Shown in pieces: positions 1 through 13,863 of a stretch of DNA of 64,000 nucleotides. The stretch is taken from NCBI RefSeq assembly GCF_030936135.1, contig NC_082595.1, forward strand, positions 75,984,135 to 76,048,134. Reading direction: 5' to 3'. Under the pieces are notes generated by a model, which saw nothing but the letters and a program-made list of their open reading frames with translations, searched no databases and had not been told where the DNA came from. Every line of letters begins with the position of its first letter. The first letter of the stretch is position 1. Origin of the DNA: Gavia stellata. Lineage: Eukaryota > Chordata > Aves > Gaviiformes > Gaviidae. The translations under genes were made by a program, and so were the position numbers.

Positions 1-3000
1 GCCGATCATTAATACTCCACCCTCTGAGTTATCAATGCATCCAAACAATGTATTATTATGCCACAGAGATTACACTTCTGACCCATCTTTATTAATGACC
101 ATAAGAAGGAAGTAAATAAAATATTAGTGAAATTGATAAGTGAATAGGAGGAGTTGGAACAGAAGTGAGTAACATAGAACAACCTCAGGAGAATACAAAA
201 TAGAACCAGAACAGAAAACAAAATTATGAAAAAAAAACCCTGCAGGTATTCAAAAAGAATGACTAAGTGGGCAATCAGTAATGCTGCAAGGGAAGTATAG
301 ATGATGTTACACAAGGACGTAAGTATGTCATAACTGCCCCCAAAAGCAATTGCCGTTTTAAGCAATTAAAGACTCCGGCAGAGTTCTCATGAATCTTGCT
401 TTTCACTCCTTACCTGTTCTCTCCCTCTTTTGTTGGAGGTCACTACTTCTATAATGCAAATAAAGAATGCAGCGTACTTCTTTAATTCCAGTGAAAGTCA
501 GATGTTCAACTGAAATGGCGCAGCTCAAATATGCATGTCTTTTGATGCGCTCTGCTACAGGGAAAGTAACCTCAGGCAGTGGGGTGAAGGGAGCCTCTCA
601 AACTGGTTCACCTCTTTTCTCAGCAGTATGATCAAAACATTCAGGCCAATTACTCTCAAAATCATCTCCTATCCCTGGAAATGGATAAATTCATTTCTAC
701 CTTGAAAATTCTCACTGTTTTTGCCAATAATAATGAGAAAACAACTCAAATGTTAACAACATGCAACGTTTGACATTTGTTTCACACTTAGCATTAGTAG
801 AAGACTCCAGCGACACTAAGCATTCATCTGCTCGTTTCAGCAGATTTTGATGTGGTAGATGAACTGTGAGCACGCACAAACCTCAGCTATACAACAAATT
901 AATGATCTGCTAACAAAGAAGCCTGTCATTTCAGCCAGGATGGCAGGGACATGAATGCAAATACCTTTGCTGCCAGAATTAGCAGAGAGATCAGATTCAG
1001 ACTTTCCTGTCTTCTTTGATTAACAGCCCTGGACAGACTGCATCATGGTGGCTCCCAATTACCACATTATCACAAAGTTATTATGTTGTCACAATGTTAT
1101 TTACAAATTGGAAAGAGTTTGGAAAAGCATTAAAAAATTCAGGAAGTTGGTAAAAAATTACACGGGGACAAAATTGAATTAATTTTATTTGTGAAGCCAG
1201 ACAAGAAGTAACAATGTGTCATACTAGAATATTCAGTTGGACTGATAATTAAAATTATATGCAGAAGCAACAGATTCTAGTACCATACAGATAGGTCAGC
1301 TTTGTGTTGCATCATCGTGATGTTAATGTCTTGAGCACTCTTTGGAGGTACATTGTAATTACTATTCATCAGTATTGTTGAGAAAGTGGACCCTGTTATT
1401 TCTAATCATAGAGGAAATAGGGATTAATCAGACCTTACCAGAGAGGAAGATAGAACCTGAGATACAAATTGTTTGTTGCAGTCTCAGAAAAATACCTGCT
1501 TGTGGATACTGCTTAAGCTGAAATTATGTAGATTGGTTTTTAATTACCAATACAGCCAAATAATCCCATCAACACTCTCCACAAAATGCACAGTGTAGAA
1601 ACTGTTTTCTTTCATATTCTCTGCTGTGAAATTATTTTTCTCAATTTATTTTCTTCAGCATAATCATTAGTTCCCTTGAGTTGAAGTTTGTGGTTTGATT
1701 TTTAATGTATCAAGAAAATTAATAAATATTTTCTCCACAAGTTTTTAAAGTGTGATAGATTTTAAATTAAGGGTTATTTTTGTACATCTTTTTAATGAAA
1801 AAAAGAAAACTTTGATCAACTGAAGAATAAGGATTTAAGGGGACTGAATGTTTCTTTGGCTATTTTTGGGATACCTCCCAGTAAATGGAAATAAAAAGCT
1901 TTTTTGTTTTCATAATATGAGACCATTTAAGCAGTGAAGAATGGTTAAGATTTGAAATATCAGGATTGTTACCATTGCTGAAATTAAAAAACAGATTTTA
2001 AACTTCAGCAAAAGAGAAGCAAACTGAAATTTTAGAATAGACACAAAATTGATTGAAATGCTGTTTCTGCAAAGCATGAAAGAAATTAAAATTGAAGCTG
2101 AAGGAAAAAGTCTGGTCCCCAATACTAAGTTATTAAAAAGGGCTAAAATAATGATATTGGTTGATGTTTTCCCACAAAAAAGAACTGACTTCTCCAGCCA
2201 AAAATGCCATTCAAGATGACACAATGAAGCAAAGCTAGTGGAAGCTGCTACTAGACAGATTGCCCAGAATGGAGCCTCAGGAGATATTTAGAAGAAAAAA
2301 ATTATCTAAGGCTGCCAAACATGAGATGCATTTTAAGATCTTATTACTAGGAATAAATATGTAACTGATTTTTATCACAGCTGTAAATAGCAGCATGAAA
2401 GCCAAAAGATCCCCCTCAGGACATCCTCGTTAGAGGTCTTCATTTTAGCTCATCTTAAACGAGCTAACCTGGTTATTGGAAGCAGTCCAAGGGCAGCAAC
2501 AGAGAGCAACGTGGGCTCCCATACGCTGCTGAGAACTGTCAAGCTGAGAAGCCGTGCTCTATCCTGCATGGTTCTCCATGCTGTCACTGTTGCTTCTGGT
2601 ACCCAAATAGCAATTTTTAAGGAATACCTATAATATATAGCACAGTACAGCCTGCTGCCTGATAGAAAGTATTGCTTGCTCCACAAGAATCTGACTGCAA
2701 CTTAAGAGACGATTGTGATTTTGCACAGAGCCAGTTCCTCTATTCTGTCCTGACAGGTTTGCCAGAAGGTTGATAATGAAAAATCAGGTTATTTCCTAGG
2801 GAATCAGATCTTGCGTGCTGAGTTGCACACTTCTCTAATTGATGGGGTATGAAAGCAGCAGAAAATTGGGAAAGGAACCATGGCTTGGGTAGGAAACTAT
2901 ACTTGTGTTAACTCACTGCAGCAATACCTCCTCCCAAGGTTTCTCAAGGAAGAAGGTTACTCAAAAAGGAACCCATAGATTGATGGCACAAAGCAACCAC

Positions 3001-6000
3001 CCACCAAGAGTGATTTAATCAGAGGTATGAGAGTTGAAATTAGCAATTAGCAAATGTCCAGACACACAATACTGATAAAAAGAGATTAGAAGGCTTTGTC
3101 CACGCTGCTTTCCATTGGATGTGTGAGCAGCACAAATAGACACGCCGAAGTTAGCTTTAATCCATTAAGCAGAGGTAACATAGTAGTGACGACATGGCAG
3201 CACGGTGCGGGCCAGTAACCAATGTATTCTGTATTCATTGTATAGCCCTGGCTACTGCTGATGTCATGATTATCAACGCTGTGGTTAACTGAGCTAGCCA
3301 GATTACAGCTCACAGAGTGGTACTTACTAATGCTGCTGCTGTGCATCCCATTTGCAGGTGAACATGCGGAGAGGCCAGTGGAGACAGTGGGGTACGCTAC
3401 CCAGAGGGCTAAACTTGCCAAGGCAACGCCAGGCTCATTGGAAGGGCTGATCTACTTCCTGTAGTCTCGCAGTAACACTTGTTTTCACTTCGTCTGAAAT
3501 AGGTACACAGAGGTAAGACAAAACAAAACATCTTTTTAAAAGCAAAGACATGAGAATAACCAGTTATTCGATACTTAGAGTGTGTCACAAGAGGACTTGT
3601 CCCCAGGGAGAAAAATACAAGAACAAAAGAAGCAGAATCATCACGGCAGTGCACATTTCTGATGCTGTCTAGGGGAGAAACTACTCCACTTGTCCAGTTT
3701 ATTACCTTATTCACTGGGAATGTTGAAATTCAGATGATGACATCTTAGAGGACCTTAGGACCATTGTCTTAAGTGAGCAAATGATCTTAAAACTGCTGAT
3801 ATGAAATACTTCAAAACTGAAGTACAGCCACAGGTAGGTAAAGTTGTTGACATTTTGACCCTACCTATGCCAGCCAGTTCATACTAGGAGAACTTGATTA
3901 TTGGCTACAGTAATCACTTGGTAGGACATTGGCACTTAGCCTCATTCTCAGTGAATAGTTCCGTATGCTGATGTAGCCAAGGGTGCCCCAGTGTATGCTT
4001 ATGTAGGCTCTGCATGAAAACTAGTTTGAAAAGCTTGTGCCTGTTTGCAGTAGTGAGAAGGGAATTTAATTATGACGAAATGAAATATCTTGATTGTCAA
4101 AAAGAAAGATCCTGTACAACCAAGAAAGCACTGCAAGGACTGCCTTCCAAATAGAGAAATCTGTCAGGAACCCGTCAAGCTTAACACTGAAGAATTACGT
4201 TGGAAACTACAAGCCATTCATATCTGAAATCCCAGTGGATGTTTAGAAAGTACTGAACCTGTTGAACATGGCCTGAGTGTTGAACAAGGTAGCAGCAAAG
4301 ATTAAGGACTGAGCTAACGTAAAGGAAAAGTGTGCAGAGATGACGGGGATATGTTTGAATTGGCAATTAATCTGACCTATCAATGAGTGATGTAAAGGAA
4401 AACTACCCTACAGATATTGAAAGTAGTTTCGGCAGATGATCTCTATTATTTCTGTAAAGAGAACAGAGATAAAGCCTACATCCTGAGTGTTTACAGGTAC
4501 TCCTACTTACCCAGTCACTAACCAATATAAGCATGTCTCATGCCTCAGCACCAACTCTTTCATACAAAAATGTAAACTAATACTTTCAAGATGCCTTAGA
4601 AAAGCACATTACAAATTAAAGGTGTCTTATTCACCAGTGTTATTCCTTCCAAAAATAAATTCTAACTTAAGATAATAGAAGTTAAATTTTAAAAACTTAC
4701 CAGAGCAGGAATAGTGAATATTCACTGTAGCGTGAATTAGGAGGAAGATTTTTGTTCTCCGTGTTAAACTGAAAGAATCAAGCATTTGTGCTTGAACAAA
4801 TCCAATGCCTTATAGCTTATATTATTCTGTGAGCGCTCAATGAAATATTGAGTCCAGTTTTGTCAAAAAAAAGTGCATGCTGTCTTTCTGAAGTGCATGG
4901 TAGCTGAGTGTCTGATTTATTGCATTTCTTCACAGAAACCACAAAGCACCTTAAAAAAATCTGCTGAGTTCTCACCCAAAATTAGACAGACATAGCAAAA
5001 TTTTCTCACATACCAAAGAATTATGCTCCACGTTGACTGTTTCATTGGAATCTGAATTCCCATGTCTAAAAATCCCACAATGGTTTAAACTATCTGGCCA
5101 GAAGACCGGCAGAGCAACCAGTAACATCACATCTGGTTTTGCCCTAGTCTTTATCTTACATGTTTTCTGAGAAGAAACCATGTGTGGTCTCATATTAATA
5201 CCAGGAAGGTAAATTGAAGAGATAAACGTATCAGCCATTTACTGTGGGCTAAGGTGGGGTGTGTGAATTTACAATGCATCACCTGTCCCTTAATTGCCTG
5301 TGTTACCATGCATTACTGTCTGTTTTAATCTCTGAAGAATGTGGCAAATAGATCACCCCTCAGTGAACTCACTTTTACCACAAGGTGAGAGTAGGCACAT
5401 ATGCAGATACTGATGAGTAGCTGACATGTGGAGTCTTCAGATCCCTAGATTACCGCCTGGCAGTCTGTCCACTTGCTGTTCTCCTAAGTTTGGTTGCTTA
5501 TGGGTCAGGGACAGTAATTGCATTTGAGAAGAGTAATTATTTTCATTCAGGAAACCTGCAGTATCTAGCTTGAAACAGGAAGGTGTATTTAAAGACTCCT
5601 CCACGAAATAAAATCCTTCGCTGCTTATTTACAGAGATAGCATATTAACCTGTGATTTTGTGAATGCCACTACATATTAAAGATTGCAGGATCAGATGAC
5701 TTAAAATTAAATACTTTCTAATACTATCTACAGAAAGATTTTCAGGTTAACTTTTTGTATCTCTTTTCTGAGAAAATGTGTTACAGAAAATCCTGGAAAA
5801 ACCAGAAAAGACATTTTCTTGCAGTGCTTGGATGTTTGAAGAGATAACCATTCCATTTTCTCTTTTTTTGGCAATGCAAAACTTCTTGAACCTATCAAAT
5901 CTACCAGCCAGCCTATTCTATAAGTAGTTTTGCAACTTGGAAGCAGGGTCAAGATTTTGCCAATTTTTTTCACTGCCAAGCCAGGGACATAAATGTAAAA

Positions 6001-6884
6001 ACCAACAGAATACAGGAGCCTTTCTTAAGATTTCTGCCCTGATGTGGCCAAGCTATTGGTTTGATCTGGATAAAAATGGAATGCCAAGCCAAGAAATTAA
6101 ATGACAGTATATGGAGGAAATCGAAATGCAAGCACTTAAAGCTACTCAAGGTAGTGGCATACCTAAGAACAGAGAAAATAATTAGATTCATGAGCAAGGC
6201 TTTACTAGACCCCAGGGAGCACTGCTTTATTGCACTGTAGAGAGGCACCCATGCTAACTTGGTGCCTACTAACAAACACAGTATCAGCAGAACCATTTGG
6301 CATTGGCCCCATTTGCATCCCCCTTTACAACCCAGTTACAGTGCATCACTTTATTCGTTTGCCCACAGCTTCCCACCAGCAAGTCAGGCAAGTCTGAAAT
6401 AGGTCAGCTCTTTCACATTTTTATTTTAAAATCTGGTTCTCTGTGAATTTTAAATATAACCAAGGTGTGCCATTTATAAATAATGTATCTAATGCCTCAC
6501 AGCATTATTGTGAAGCTGCAGTGTCTTACTGAAATGTCAGCTATAATCTGCTGTCCTCAGTAGGGCGAAGGACAAGAAGAATGGCTAAAACAGTCTTTTT
6601 ACTGGATACATTTTGTTTCCTAAGTGATTCAAGTTGGCAAATTTCTTCAATTAAAAATAAGATTACAAGTACAGTCTCAAACACTTTGCCTTTAAATGGA
6701 GCTACAGGATTGTTGTGCATTTTTATATGAAAGTTTACCACATTCTCCCATCACCATGCCATTTTTAAAGTTATAAAATTTGAATGGAAGGCCTATTAAT
6801 ACTAAACAAAGAAATGGTAGCAAGAAAAAGAAATTTACATATTAACATCAGAATCTTCTCTGCATAATGTGTGAAAAGGGCAGT
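1..6884. other. Intergenic sequence without recognised genes
   Basis: AT-rich sequence with stop codons scattered through all frames. The longest open frames are about 100-120 codons, show no family resemblance that I recognise and lack splice-linked partners. No CR1 end, tRNA-like fold or long tandem array was noticed. I read it as ordinary bird intergenic DNA upstream of ELOVL4; distal enhancers cannot be seen by eye. Confidence 0.6.
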
Positions 6885-7812
6885 TGCAGGGCTGGGATGT
6901 TGCTGGGATGACAGAGACATAGTGGGTAGCTTACAGGACTGGGTGCTGCCATGGATGGATACAGGCCCTTCAGGAGGGGCAGGCCAGGATGGCAAGGAGT
7001 GGGAGTCACCCCTTACGTGAGAGAGCAGCAGGAATACATGGAGCTCTGCCTGGGGACAGCTGAGAGCTCATGGGTGAGTTAAAGGGCAGACCAGCGTGGG
7101 TGACATTGGGGTGGGTGTCTGCTACAAGCTGCCTGGTGAGAAGAAGCAGATGAGGTCTTTTTTGAACAACTGGAAGAAGCTTCACATTTACAAGCCCTTA
7201 TCCTCATGGTGGATTTGAACTACCACAATACCTGCTGGAGGAGCAACACGGCAGGGTGCAAGCAATCCGGGAGGCTTCTGGAGTGCACTGATGTTGACTT
7301 CCTGGCACAGGTGATTGAAAAGCCAACAAAGGGATGTACTCTGCTGGACCTGATGGTTACAAACAAGGAAGAACTGTTTGGGCATGTGAAAGTCAAAAGG
7401 CAGGCTTGGCTGCAGTGACCATGAGATGGTGGAGTTCAGGACACTATGAGGAGGGAACAAGGCAAAAAGCAGGATCACAACCCTGGAGGCAGACTTTGGC
7501 CTGTTCAGGGACCTGCTTGGAGGAAGCCCATGGGATACAGTCCTGGGAAGAAGAGGGGTCCAGGAGACCTATTTGAAATTCAAGGATCACCTACAAGCTC
7601 AGGAATGGTCAATCCTGACAGGCAGGCGGTCAAGCAAAGGTGGCAGGAGGCCTCCATGGATCAACAGGGAGCTCCTGACAAAACTCAAACATGTAAAGGA
7701 AGTATGTAAGAGGTGGAAACAAAGACAGGTGACTCAGGAGGAGCATAGAGACATGACCTGAGCATGCAGGTATGGAATTAGGAAAGCCAAAACCCGTTAG
7801 GAGCTGAATCTG
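6885..7812 (+). mobile_element. CR1 LINE fragment, ORF2 endonuclease region
   Basis: In shifting frames the + strand reads like the endonuclease part of CR1 ORF2. The pieces in order are GYRPFRRGRPGWQGVGVTPYV, then YHNTCWRSNTAGCKQSGR followed by LLECTDVDFLAQVIEKPT and LLDLMVTNKEELFGHVKV, then WINRELLTKLKHVKEVCKRW, ending near ACRYGIRKAKT. The usual GDFN of the domain has become VDLN, and stops and frameshifts break the frame, so it is dead. It is cut at both ends: the copy stops at about 7812 where a different repeat begins, and no CR1 3' terminus follows directly. Family assignment rests on recognised motif order. Exact edges are approximate. Confidence 0.85.
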
Positions 7813-8605
7813 AAGCCCTTCATCAACTTCTCCAACATGGGTCCTTGCCATGGGGTACAGTCCTTCAGGAACAGACTGCTCCAGTGTGGGTCCCCCACAG
7901 GCCACAGTTCCTGCCAGAAAACCTGATCCTGTGTGGGCTCCTATCCACAGGCCGCAGCGCCTGCCAGGAGCCTGATGCTGCATGGGCTCTCCATGGGCTG
8001 CAGCTTCCTTCAAGGCATATCTGCTTGCTCCATCACAAGGTCCTCCACGGGCTGGAGTGTGGATATCCGCTCCACCATGGACCTCCATGTGCTGCAGGGA
8101 GGCAGCCTGCCTCACCATGGTCTTCACCACGGGCTGCAGGGGAATCTCTGCTCCGGCACCTGGAGCACCTCCTCCCCCTCCTTCTTCACTGACCTTGGCG
8201 TCTGCAGACTTTGTTTCTCTCTCATTTTCCTCACTCCTCTCGCAAAGCTGCTGCTGCGCAGTCTTTTTTACCCTTCCTTACAAGAGAAAATGGCCACAAG
8301 TTGCGCAAGGGGAGGTTTAGATTGGATATTAGGAAAAAATTCTTCACTGGAAGGGTTGTCAGACATGGCAACAGGCTGCTGAGGGAGGTAGTTGAGCCAC
8401 AGTTCCTGGAGGTATTTAAAAGATGTGTGGATGAGGTGCTTAGGGACATGGTTTAGTGGTGGACTTAGCAGTGTTAGGTTAACAGTTGGACTTGATGATC
8501 TTAAAGGTATTTTCCAACCTAAATGATTCTATGGTTCTATGATTATTAAATATGTTATCACAGAGCTACCACCAGCATTGCTAATTTTTATGCATGAGAA
8601 TTGAA
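7813..8605 (+). repeat. Bird-type dispersed repeat, class uncertain (LTR-like), interrupted by CR1
   Basis: A GC-rich block made of loosely repeated phrases around 'catgggctgcag' and 'ctgctccagtgtggg'. Three head-to-tail units of about 47-49 bases start near 7876, 7923 and 7972. It runs to about 8280, is interrupted by a CR1 3' end (8281-8546), and resumes at 8547 with 'ttaaatatgttatcacagag' and a stretch about the 'gctaccacc' motif. I recognise this phrase order from bird genomes as a dispersed repeat that I believe is LTR-like, but I cannot name the family. Short open frames on both strands inside it come from the repeat composition and are not genes. Confidence 0.55.
8281..8546 (+). mobile_element. 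CR1 LINE 3' end, nested insertion
   Basis: A 5'-truncated CR1 on the + strand. It starts in the last part of the reverse transcriptase ORF (reads [18 protein letters not shown], then the [13 protein letters not shown] segment), passes through the short 3' UTR phrase 'ttggacttgatgatcttaaa' and 'ttttccaacctaaatgattc', and ends in the typical imperfect ATTCTATG tandem at about 8526-8546. The flanking bird repeat reads continuously across it, so this CR1 inserted later. The junction may share only a few bases (TTA), in keeping with the weak or absent target-site duplications of CR1. Confidence 0.9.
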
Positions 8606-8704
8606 TAATTTCCTTTTGCAATAGCATCATAGTTTTGAGTTTGCTGTCCTTAACATCCATATAAATCTCAGCATTTTCCAAGACACGTCAAGGTTCCAAG
8701 CTTC

Positions 8705-9420
8705 TTACTTTGTACACTCTGTCCCATCATCCAGGTCATTAATGAAGATGTTAAACAGTATTGACTGCAGTATCGACCCCTGGGGTAGCATTAGTGACTG
8801 GCCTCAGCTGCATTTCATGCTGCTGATTACAACCCTCTGGCCCCAGTAGTTCAGATCACTTTCAATCCACCTCACTTCATTGGTTGATCAATGAGGATAT
8901 TATGCAAGATGGTGTTGAAAGCCTTACTACAGTCGAGGTAAACAACATCCACTGCTCTCCCCTCGTCCACCAAGCCACTCATCTTATTGTAGAAGGTTAT
9001 CAGGTTGGTCAGGCTTGATTTCCCCTTTGTCCATACATGCTAACTGCTCCCAACACTTTCTTATCCTTCCTATACTTTGAAATAGTATCAATGAGGATTT
9101 GCCCCACTACATTCTCAGGAATCAAGGTGGTGCTGACCAGCCTGTAGTTCCCTGGATCCTCCTTCTTGTCCTTCTTGAAGACACGACTGTCATTTGCTTT
9201 CTTACAGTCGTCAGTTACCTGCTCTGGTTGCCATGACCTTCCAAAGATAATTGAGAGTGGCCTTGCAATGACATTGGCCAGTACCTTCAGCACTTGTGGG
9301 TGCATCCCATCAGGTCCCATGGACTTGTGTATGACCAGTTTATTTAAATAGTCCCTAATATGATTGTTTTCCACCGAGGGAACGTCTTCCTTGCTCCAGA
9401 ACCTTGATGTATCTTGGAAA
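8705..9420 (-). mobile_element. CR1 LINE fragment, reverse transcriptase domain
   Basis: On the minus strand, going down in coordinate, the translation reads LNKLVIHKSMGPDGMHPQ, VLKVLANVIARPLSIIFGRS, KEDPGNYRLVSTTLIP, then in another frame VDVVYLDCSKAFNTILHN, and finally LFNIFINDLDDGTEC near 8720. This is the ordered set of CR1 reverse transcriptase blocks. The frame is broken several times, stretches between blocks are missing, and no CR1 3' terminus remains. It is an old, inactive copy, opposite in orientation to the two CR1 pieces just upstream, so it is a separate insertion. Confidence 0.9.
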
Positions 9421-12400
9421 ACTTTGAGATTTATATAGATTTTAAGGACAACAAATGCAAAACTATGATGTTCTTGCAAAAGGAAATTATTCAGTCCTCA
9501 TGTATAAAAATCAGATGATTAGTGAGTAGGAGTTGAGAGGCGATTTTATTTTCATATATGGTGCTGGTGAGTCTCATATTAGACAACAGCAAAGAATCCT
9601 CATTTCAAAAAATGAGTCATTAACATGCACAAAAGAGCCACAAAAATACCTCAGAGCTGAACAAAATGCCTTCTTAGTTATTTCAAGAGCAAAGAAAATG
9701 AGGCCTGAGAGATAACTTGATTACTGTGTTGATCTTCGCTGGGATGAAAAAGTAGGCATTACAGTGGTCTCTATTTTAGTGGAGAAAAAGTTGAAAGGAA
9801 CTAATGTCTGGAAGATGAAACTGGACACATCTGAACTGGAGGCAAGGCACAGCACTGAGCATAACCACTGAAATAAGGCTTTCAACAGGATTTGTGAATA
9901 ATCATCTTTGAATCAAATTTACTTTCTCTGAATGAATGTTTTTGTCAAAAATGTATTTGGCTCAATACAAGGGTAATACAATGAAATGCAGTGACTTGTG
10001 GTATATCAGCACAGATGTTCATTTCACAGTCCTGTCTGACTTAAAACTGTATGAAATAATTAATTTCAGAGGTCCTGGCAGTGAGTTTGAAGGCCAAAAC
10101 CAATGTGGGATGGCAAAAAATACTGCCTATGCTGGTCAGTATAGTTGGTGCTGTACACCTGAAGAATACCAGTCAGGCTGAGGCATCTCTGGTCGCTTTT
10201 GAGGCATGGACACCAAAATTAGGTGGGAATTAAAAACATGTAGTGTATGAAAGATAGATCAGGAAAAACAATCTAGTAAAACATGAGGCCATTTTACCAG
10301 AAGGAGAAAAGATCCCACTAAATACTGAACATTTTGGAGCTACTACTCAACAGTGTTTCAATCTAATTTTTGTACTAATTAAGTTACCATGGAATTATGT
10401 CCATTTTTGTCATCGTTGGCTCGTTATTTGTGTATGTACCTTAATCTGCATTCTTAGCAATGCAGCGTTGGTTATGGGATCAATTTTGTTCTAAATAAAT
10501 TTTCCAGAACTATAAAATGCATTGTCATGTTTATTTTATTAGTTACTTCTTGTTTCCTAAATGACTTGCCATATGCTGAGTGACTGGTTTCTACAGGAGG
10601 TGTTATTCATATGACATGAATATTTTGGGGAACTCGTTTTTGCATCGTAGTCCTGTTTCCACCACTATGTACCTTAGTCCCATCTCTTCTCTAGTCCATC
10701 TGTTGAAATGGTGGATTTGCTAAAGATAACTTTAAAATGAGACTTCTGAGACGTATTTTTCTCAGAAGTATCCATTCTGTTGAATAGTGAATACATAAGT
10801 GTTGCAAGGCGTACACAACTTTTTGTGTAATAATGTACTTGTATCATAAGGAGCAAAAAGAAAGAAGAAAATAAGCTACATTACAGAATTACTCAAAGAG
10901 CTTGAAGAACTCCAAAACAGTTCCAAAGGAATAAACTGCATATTCAGTTACAGTCCTTTTTTAACATTCTTCTAAGAAAGGGGGTTGTATTGCACTCATA
11001 AGAGAAGCTACAGTTAGATTTACCTGTGCCCTACCTCTCTGATGATGGAACAGCTCAAAAGGGCACAGCTCTTGTGACAGGTGAATAATGCTAAAGAGAC
11101 TCAATTTCAGTGAGACCCACATATGCAAATGGTTTTGGTTGTTTAACAAGATTCTGAAAGTCATTGAAATGGAAGTGTAATAGCATACCTTTTCACTTCC
11201 TTCAGGAAAACAACATGTACATGTCTATAATAACACTTGTAGTCCTGGAGCCTGGTCCGATAACTTCACCACTAGCAGACCTTTTTTCCTTTTTCCACAC
11301 TGAATTCTCATCAGGTTTCCATACACACTCCTATCTGATGCCCCATCAGCTTGCATTATTTTGATAATTTCACATCTTCGCAGACAATCATATCATATCG
11401 GGAGGATGCCTTCCCAATTCCACATCATAAAATTATATTCTTACTATCTGTCTTCACATCATTTTTCCCAAACAGAAAGGTCTATCCATTTCCTCATCTG
11501 CATCTTGCTTCTTATTTGCATCAAGATGCAGCTCTACTGCCACATGCTTCACTCCTATTTGCTTTTCTGATTAATTCGTTAGTGTAGCACCATACAAAGT
11601 CAGACATTGAAATGACACCTCTGAGTTATAGGACAATTCTTCAAATATTCCTGAAATAGCAGACCTCTGGAATTGGACTTCCCAAGTATCAGTAAAGTCA
11701 TCAGTGGTACTCACGTGTACATTACTTGCCCATCAAATGAACATGTGGAAAGTGAATTGCTGAGGCTGCTATTCCATCGTTCTCAAGTGGTACTCAACAT
11801 GTGTATTTGTATGTGTATATACAAGAAGTATTGGCAAAGGTATATATTGTCATATTGTTGAAGAGATCTGATGTTTGCCTTTTGGGACAACAGAGACTTT
11901 ATTCTCCTACTGACAAGGTAGTCAACAGAACATGTGATTTCACTGTTGCTGCAAGGAATCCCATTGACCTGCTCCTACCATGATGCCTAGTGATTTCAGG
12001 ACGATGGAAGAATGCAGGCTGCAGTGAAAATGTCACTGTGTAGGGAAACACCTGGATGTGGTCCTGGCCATGCTGCAGCTTACATAGCGAACACTTACGT
12101 ACTTCTTATGTTATCTTCTCATTATCTGAGAAGAAAATGGCAGGCTCTGGCAGCATACATTATCCCAATACATGCTCAGCTTGTAGATCTGGCACACACA
12201 GACAGAAATCCTGTCTCCTCCCTCTGAGGCTAAGGGGAGGCAACCAGGGAAAATGAGGGATGTCTCCTGCTCCCACATCCCTTATTGCAGGGTGATGTGG
12301 CTTAGGAATGAAGGAATGCCAGGTGACCATATGTCCTGTTGTGTGTTGTGCACTGGTGTGGTATGCATATCCACTCTCCTGTTATGAACTGATTCGATGT

Positions 12401-13777
12401 TGTGCATTAAAGACTTTTGGTTTTACAGAATTTTAAGAGACTCTACCTACAATAAAAGTTCTGGGTGCAACAACATGTTTCTCCTTCATTTTCCAAGCTC
12501 ATAACCCCATTTTTTTGGGTACTCAGCCAATATATCAACAAAATCAAATGTATGTGCAAAAACAAAAGTATGTGCGGAACAACTGAAAATATTTTTAACA
12601 GAAGAGGGGAAAAATGTCCTCCTCTTATGTAGGCAAAAACAAAAGCCCAGTTAGGATTTGTTATCAGCATGCCATGCATTTATTCCCATTTGAAATAGTG
12701 TGCATTTGGAAGTCTTTAAAGCCGATGCAGCCTGGGCCAAAACAACCAACCAGAAACTACGTTAAGAATTTCTTTTTCTTTATTAACTAGTAAAACTTTT
12801 AACAACTGGGGAAATGAAAGGAAGATTTGCTAGGGAAAATAATAATATAACATAGTATAGCATCATGATCTTGTTACCAGAAATGGTTTCACTATTGCTT
12901 CATACTCAGTAGGTCCTGGAATACATTAGTATTGGAGACTGAAAAAAAGGCCAGCTATGGAAAGATACATGTAATTCCACCTGTTAATGCAAAGGAGATT
13001 TCTTCATTACCTGGTGAGTCAACAGTGTATTATGGACTGTAATATCTGTTAGTTATGGAAGTTGCCATTGAAAACATGCACTCACTAGCATCTCATTGAC
13101 CACCTGCAATTCCACTTGTATGAAGTGTTCTGAGGTGTCACTTGCCAGCTAAAGGGAGAATTTAGGCAAGCATGAAAAGAAGCTGAACTATGAGCAGAAT
13201 TCCAAAAAGCAAGTTGTTTCACGTGCCTTTCCCCATCCCTCTCAATCAGAAAAATCTTGCTAAGAAATGACACAACCCGAAGACTGTAACTGTACTGGGA
13301 TCCACAGTCCATCCATTTGAACAATTTTTCAGTGTTAATCTGTCTCAATCTACTGCTAGGATAGATCTACAAAAATATTGGAAAAGATAGGTACTCTTCC
13401 TTACTATACCTATATCCCTTATATTTCTTCAAATTGCAAAGACAGTTTAAAAGAGGCCCTAGTTGTATTTTTAAATCACTTCCCTTCCACCCTCTGTAGA
13501 TTACCAGATGTAGGAAAAAAAGAAGTGGTGCAACAGTAAAAAGGATCAGTGGACCTTTTTCTGGCCATAGACCATTCTCTAAGACTTTTACTCAGTCTGG
13601 CGCTTCCAGCATTCAGCAGAACGCGTTCCAGTGCACCCACTTCCAGAGGCTGACCTTGAGGCCCATGATCATCATGGTCTCTTCTCCCTCCTCTTTGCCA
13701 TTAACATGCAACCTCTCAGTTACTTTCACCTGTATCCTCCAGGAAAAGGATGAGAGCGCCTCTGTTCAAAGTTGTGT
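9421..13777. other. Intergenic sequence without recognised genes
   Basis: AT-rich single-copy-looking DNA. Open frames reach only about 60-90 codons and match nothing I recognise. No CR1 terminus, RNA gene or tandem array seen. The stretch at about 13560-13760 is somewhat GC-richer and leads into the 43-bp duplication, but has no identifiable coding structure. Confidence 0.6.
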
Positions 13778-13863
13778 CATAGCAGATGGTGGTGGCTGAA
13801 GGAGTTGGTTGTTGGTTGCTCATAGCAGATGGTGGTGGCTGAAGGAGTTGGTTGTTGGTTGCT
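13778..13863. repeat. Perfect 43-bp tandem duplication
   Basis: Bases 13778-13820 and 13821-13863 are identical and adjacent. Each copy begins 'catagcagatggtggtggct' and ends 'gttggttgttggttgct'. The unit is not a multiple of three and lies in no recognised gene. Perfect identity suggests a recent duplication, for example by slippage or unequal exchange, or an assembly artefact. Confidence 0.95.

Noticed and set aside
7630..8382. Overlapping open frames of 112-166 codons on both strands
   Set aside because: They fall inside the CR1 endonuclease fragment and the bird-type dispersed repeat and reflect repeat sequence.
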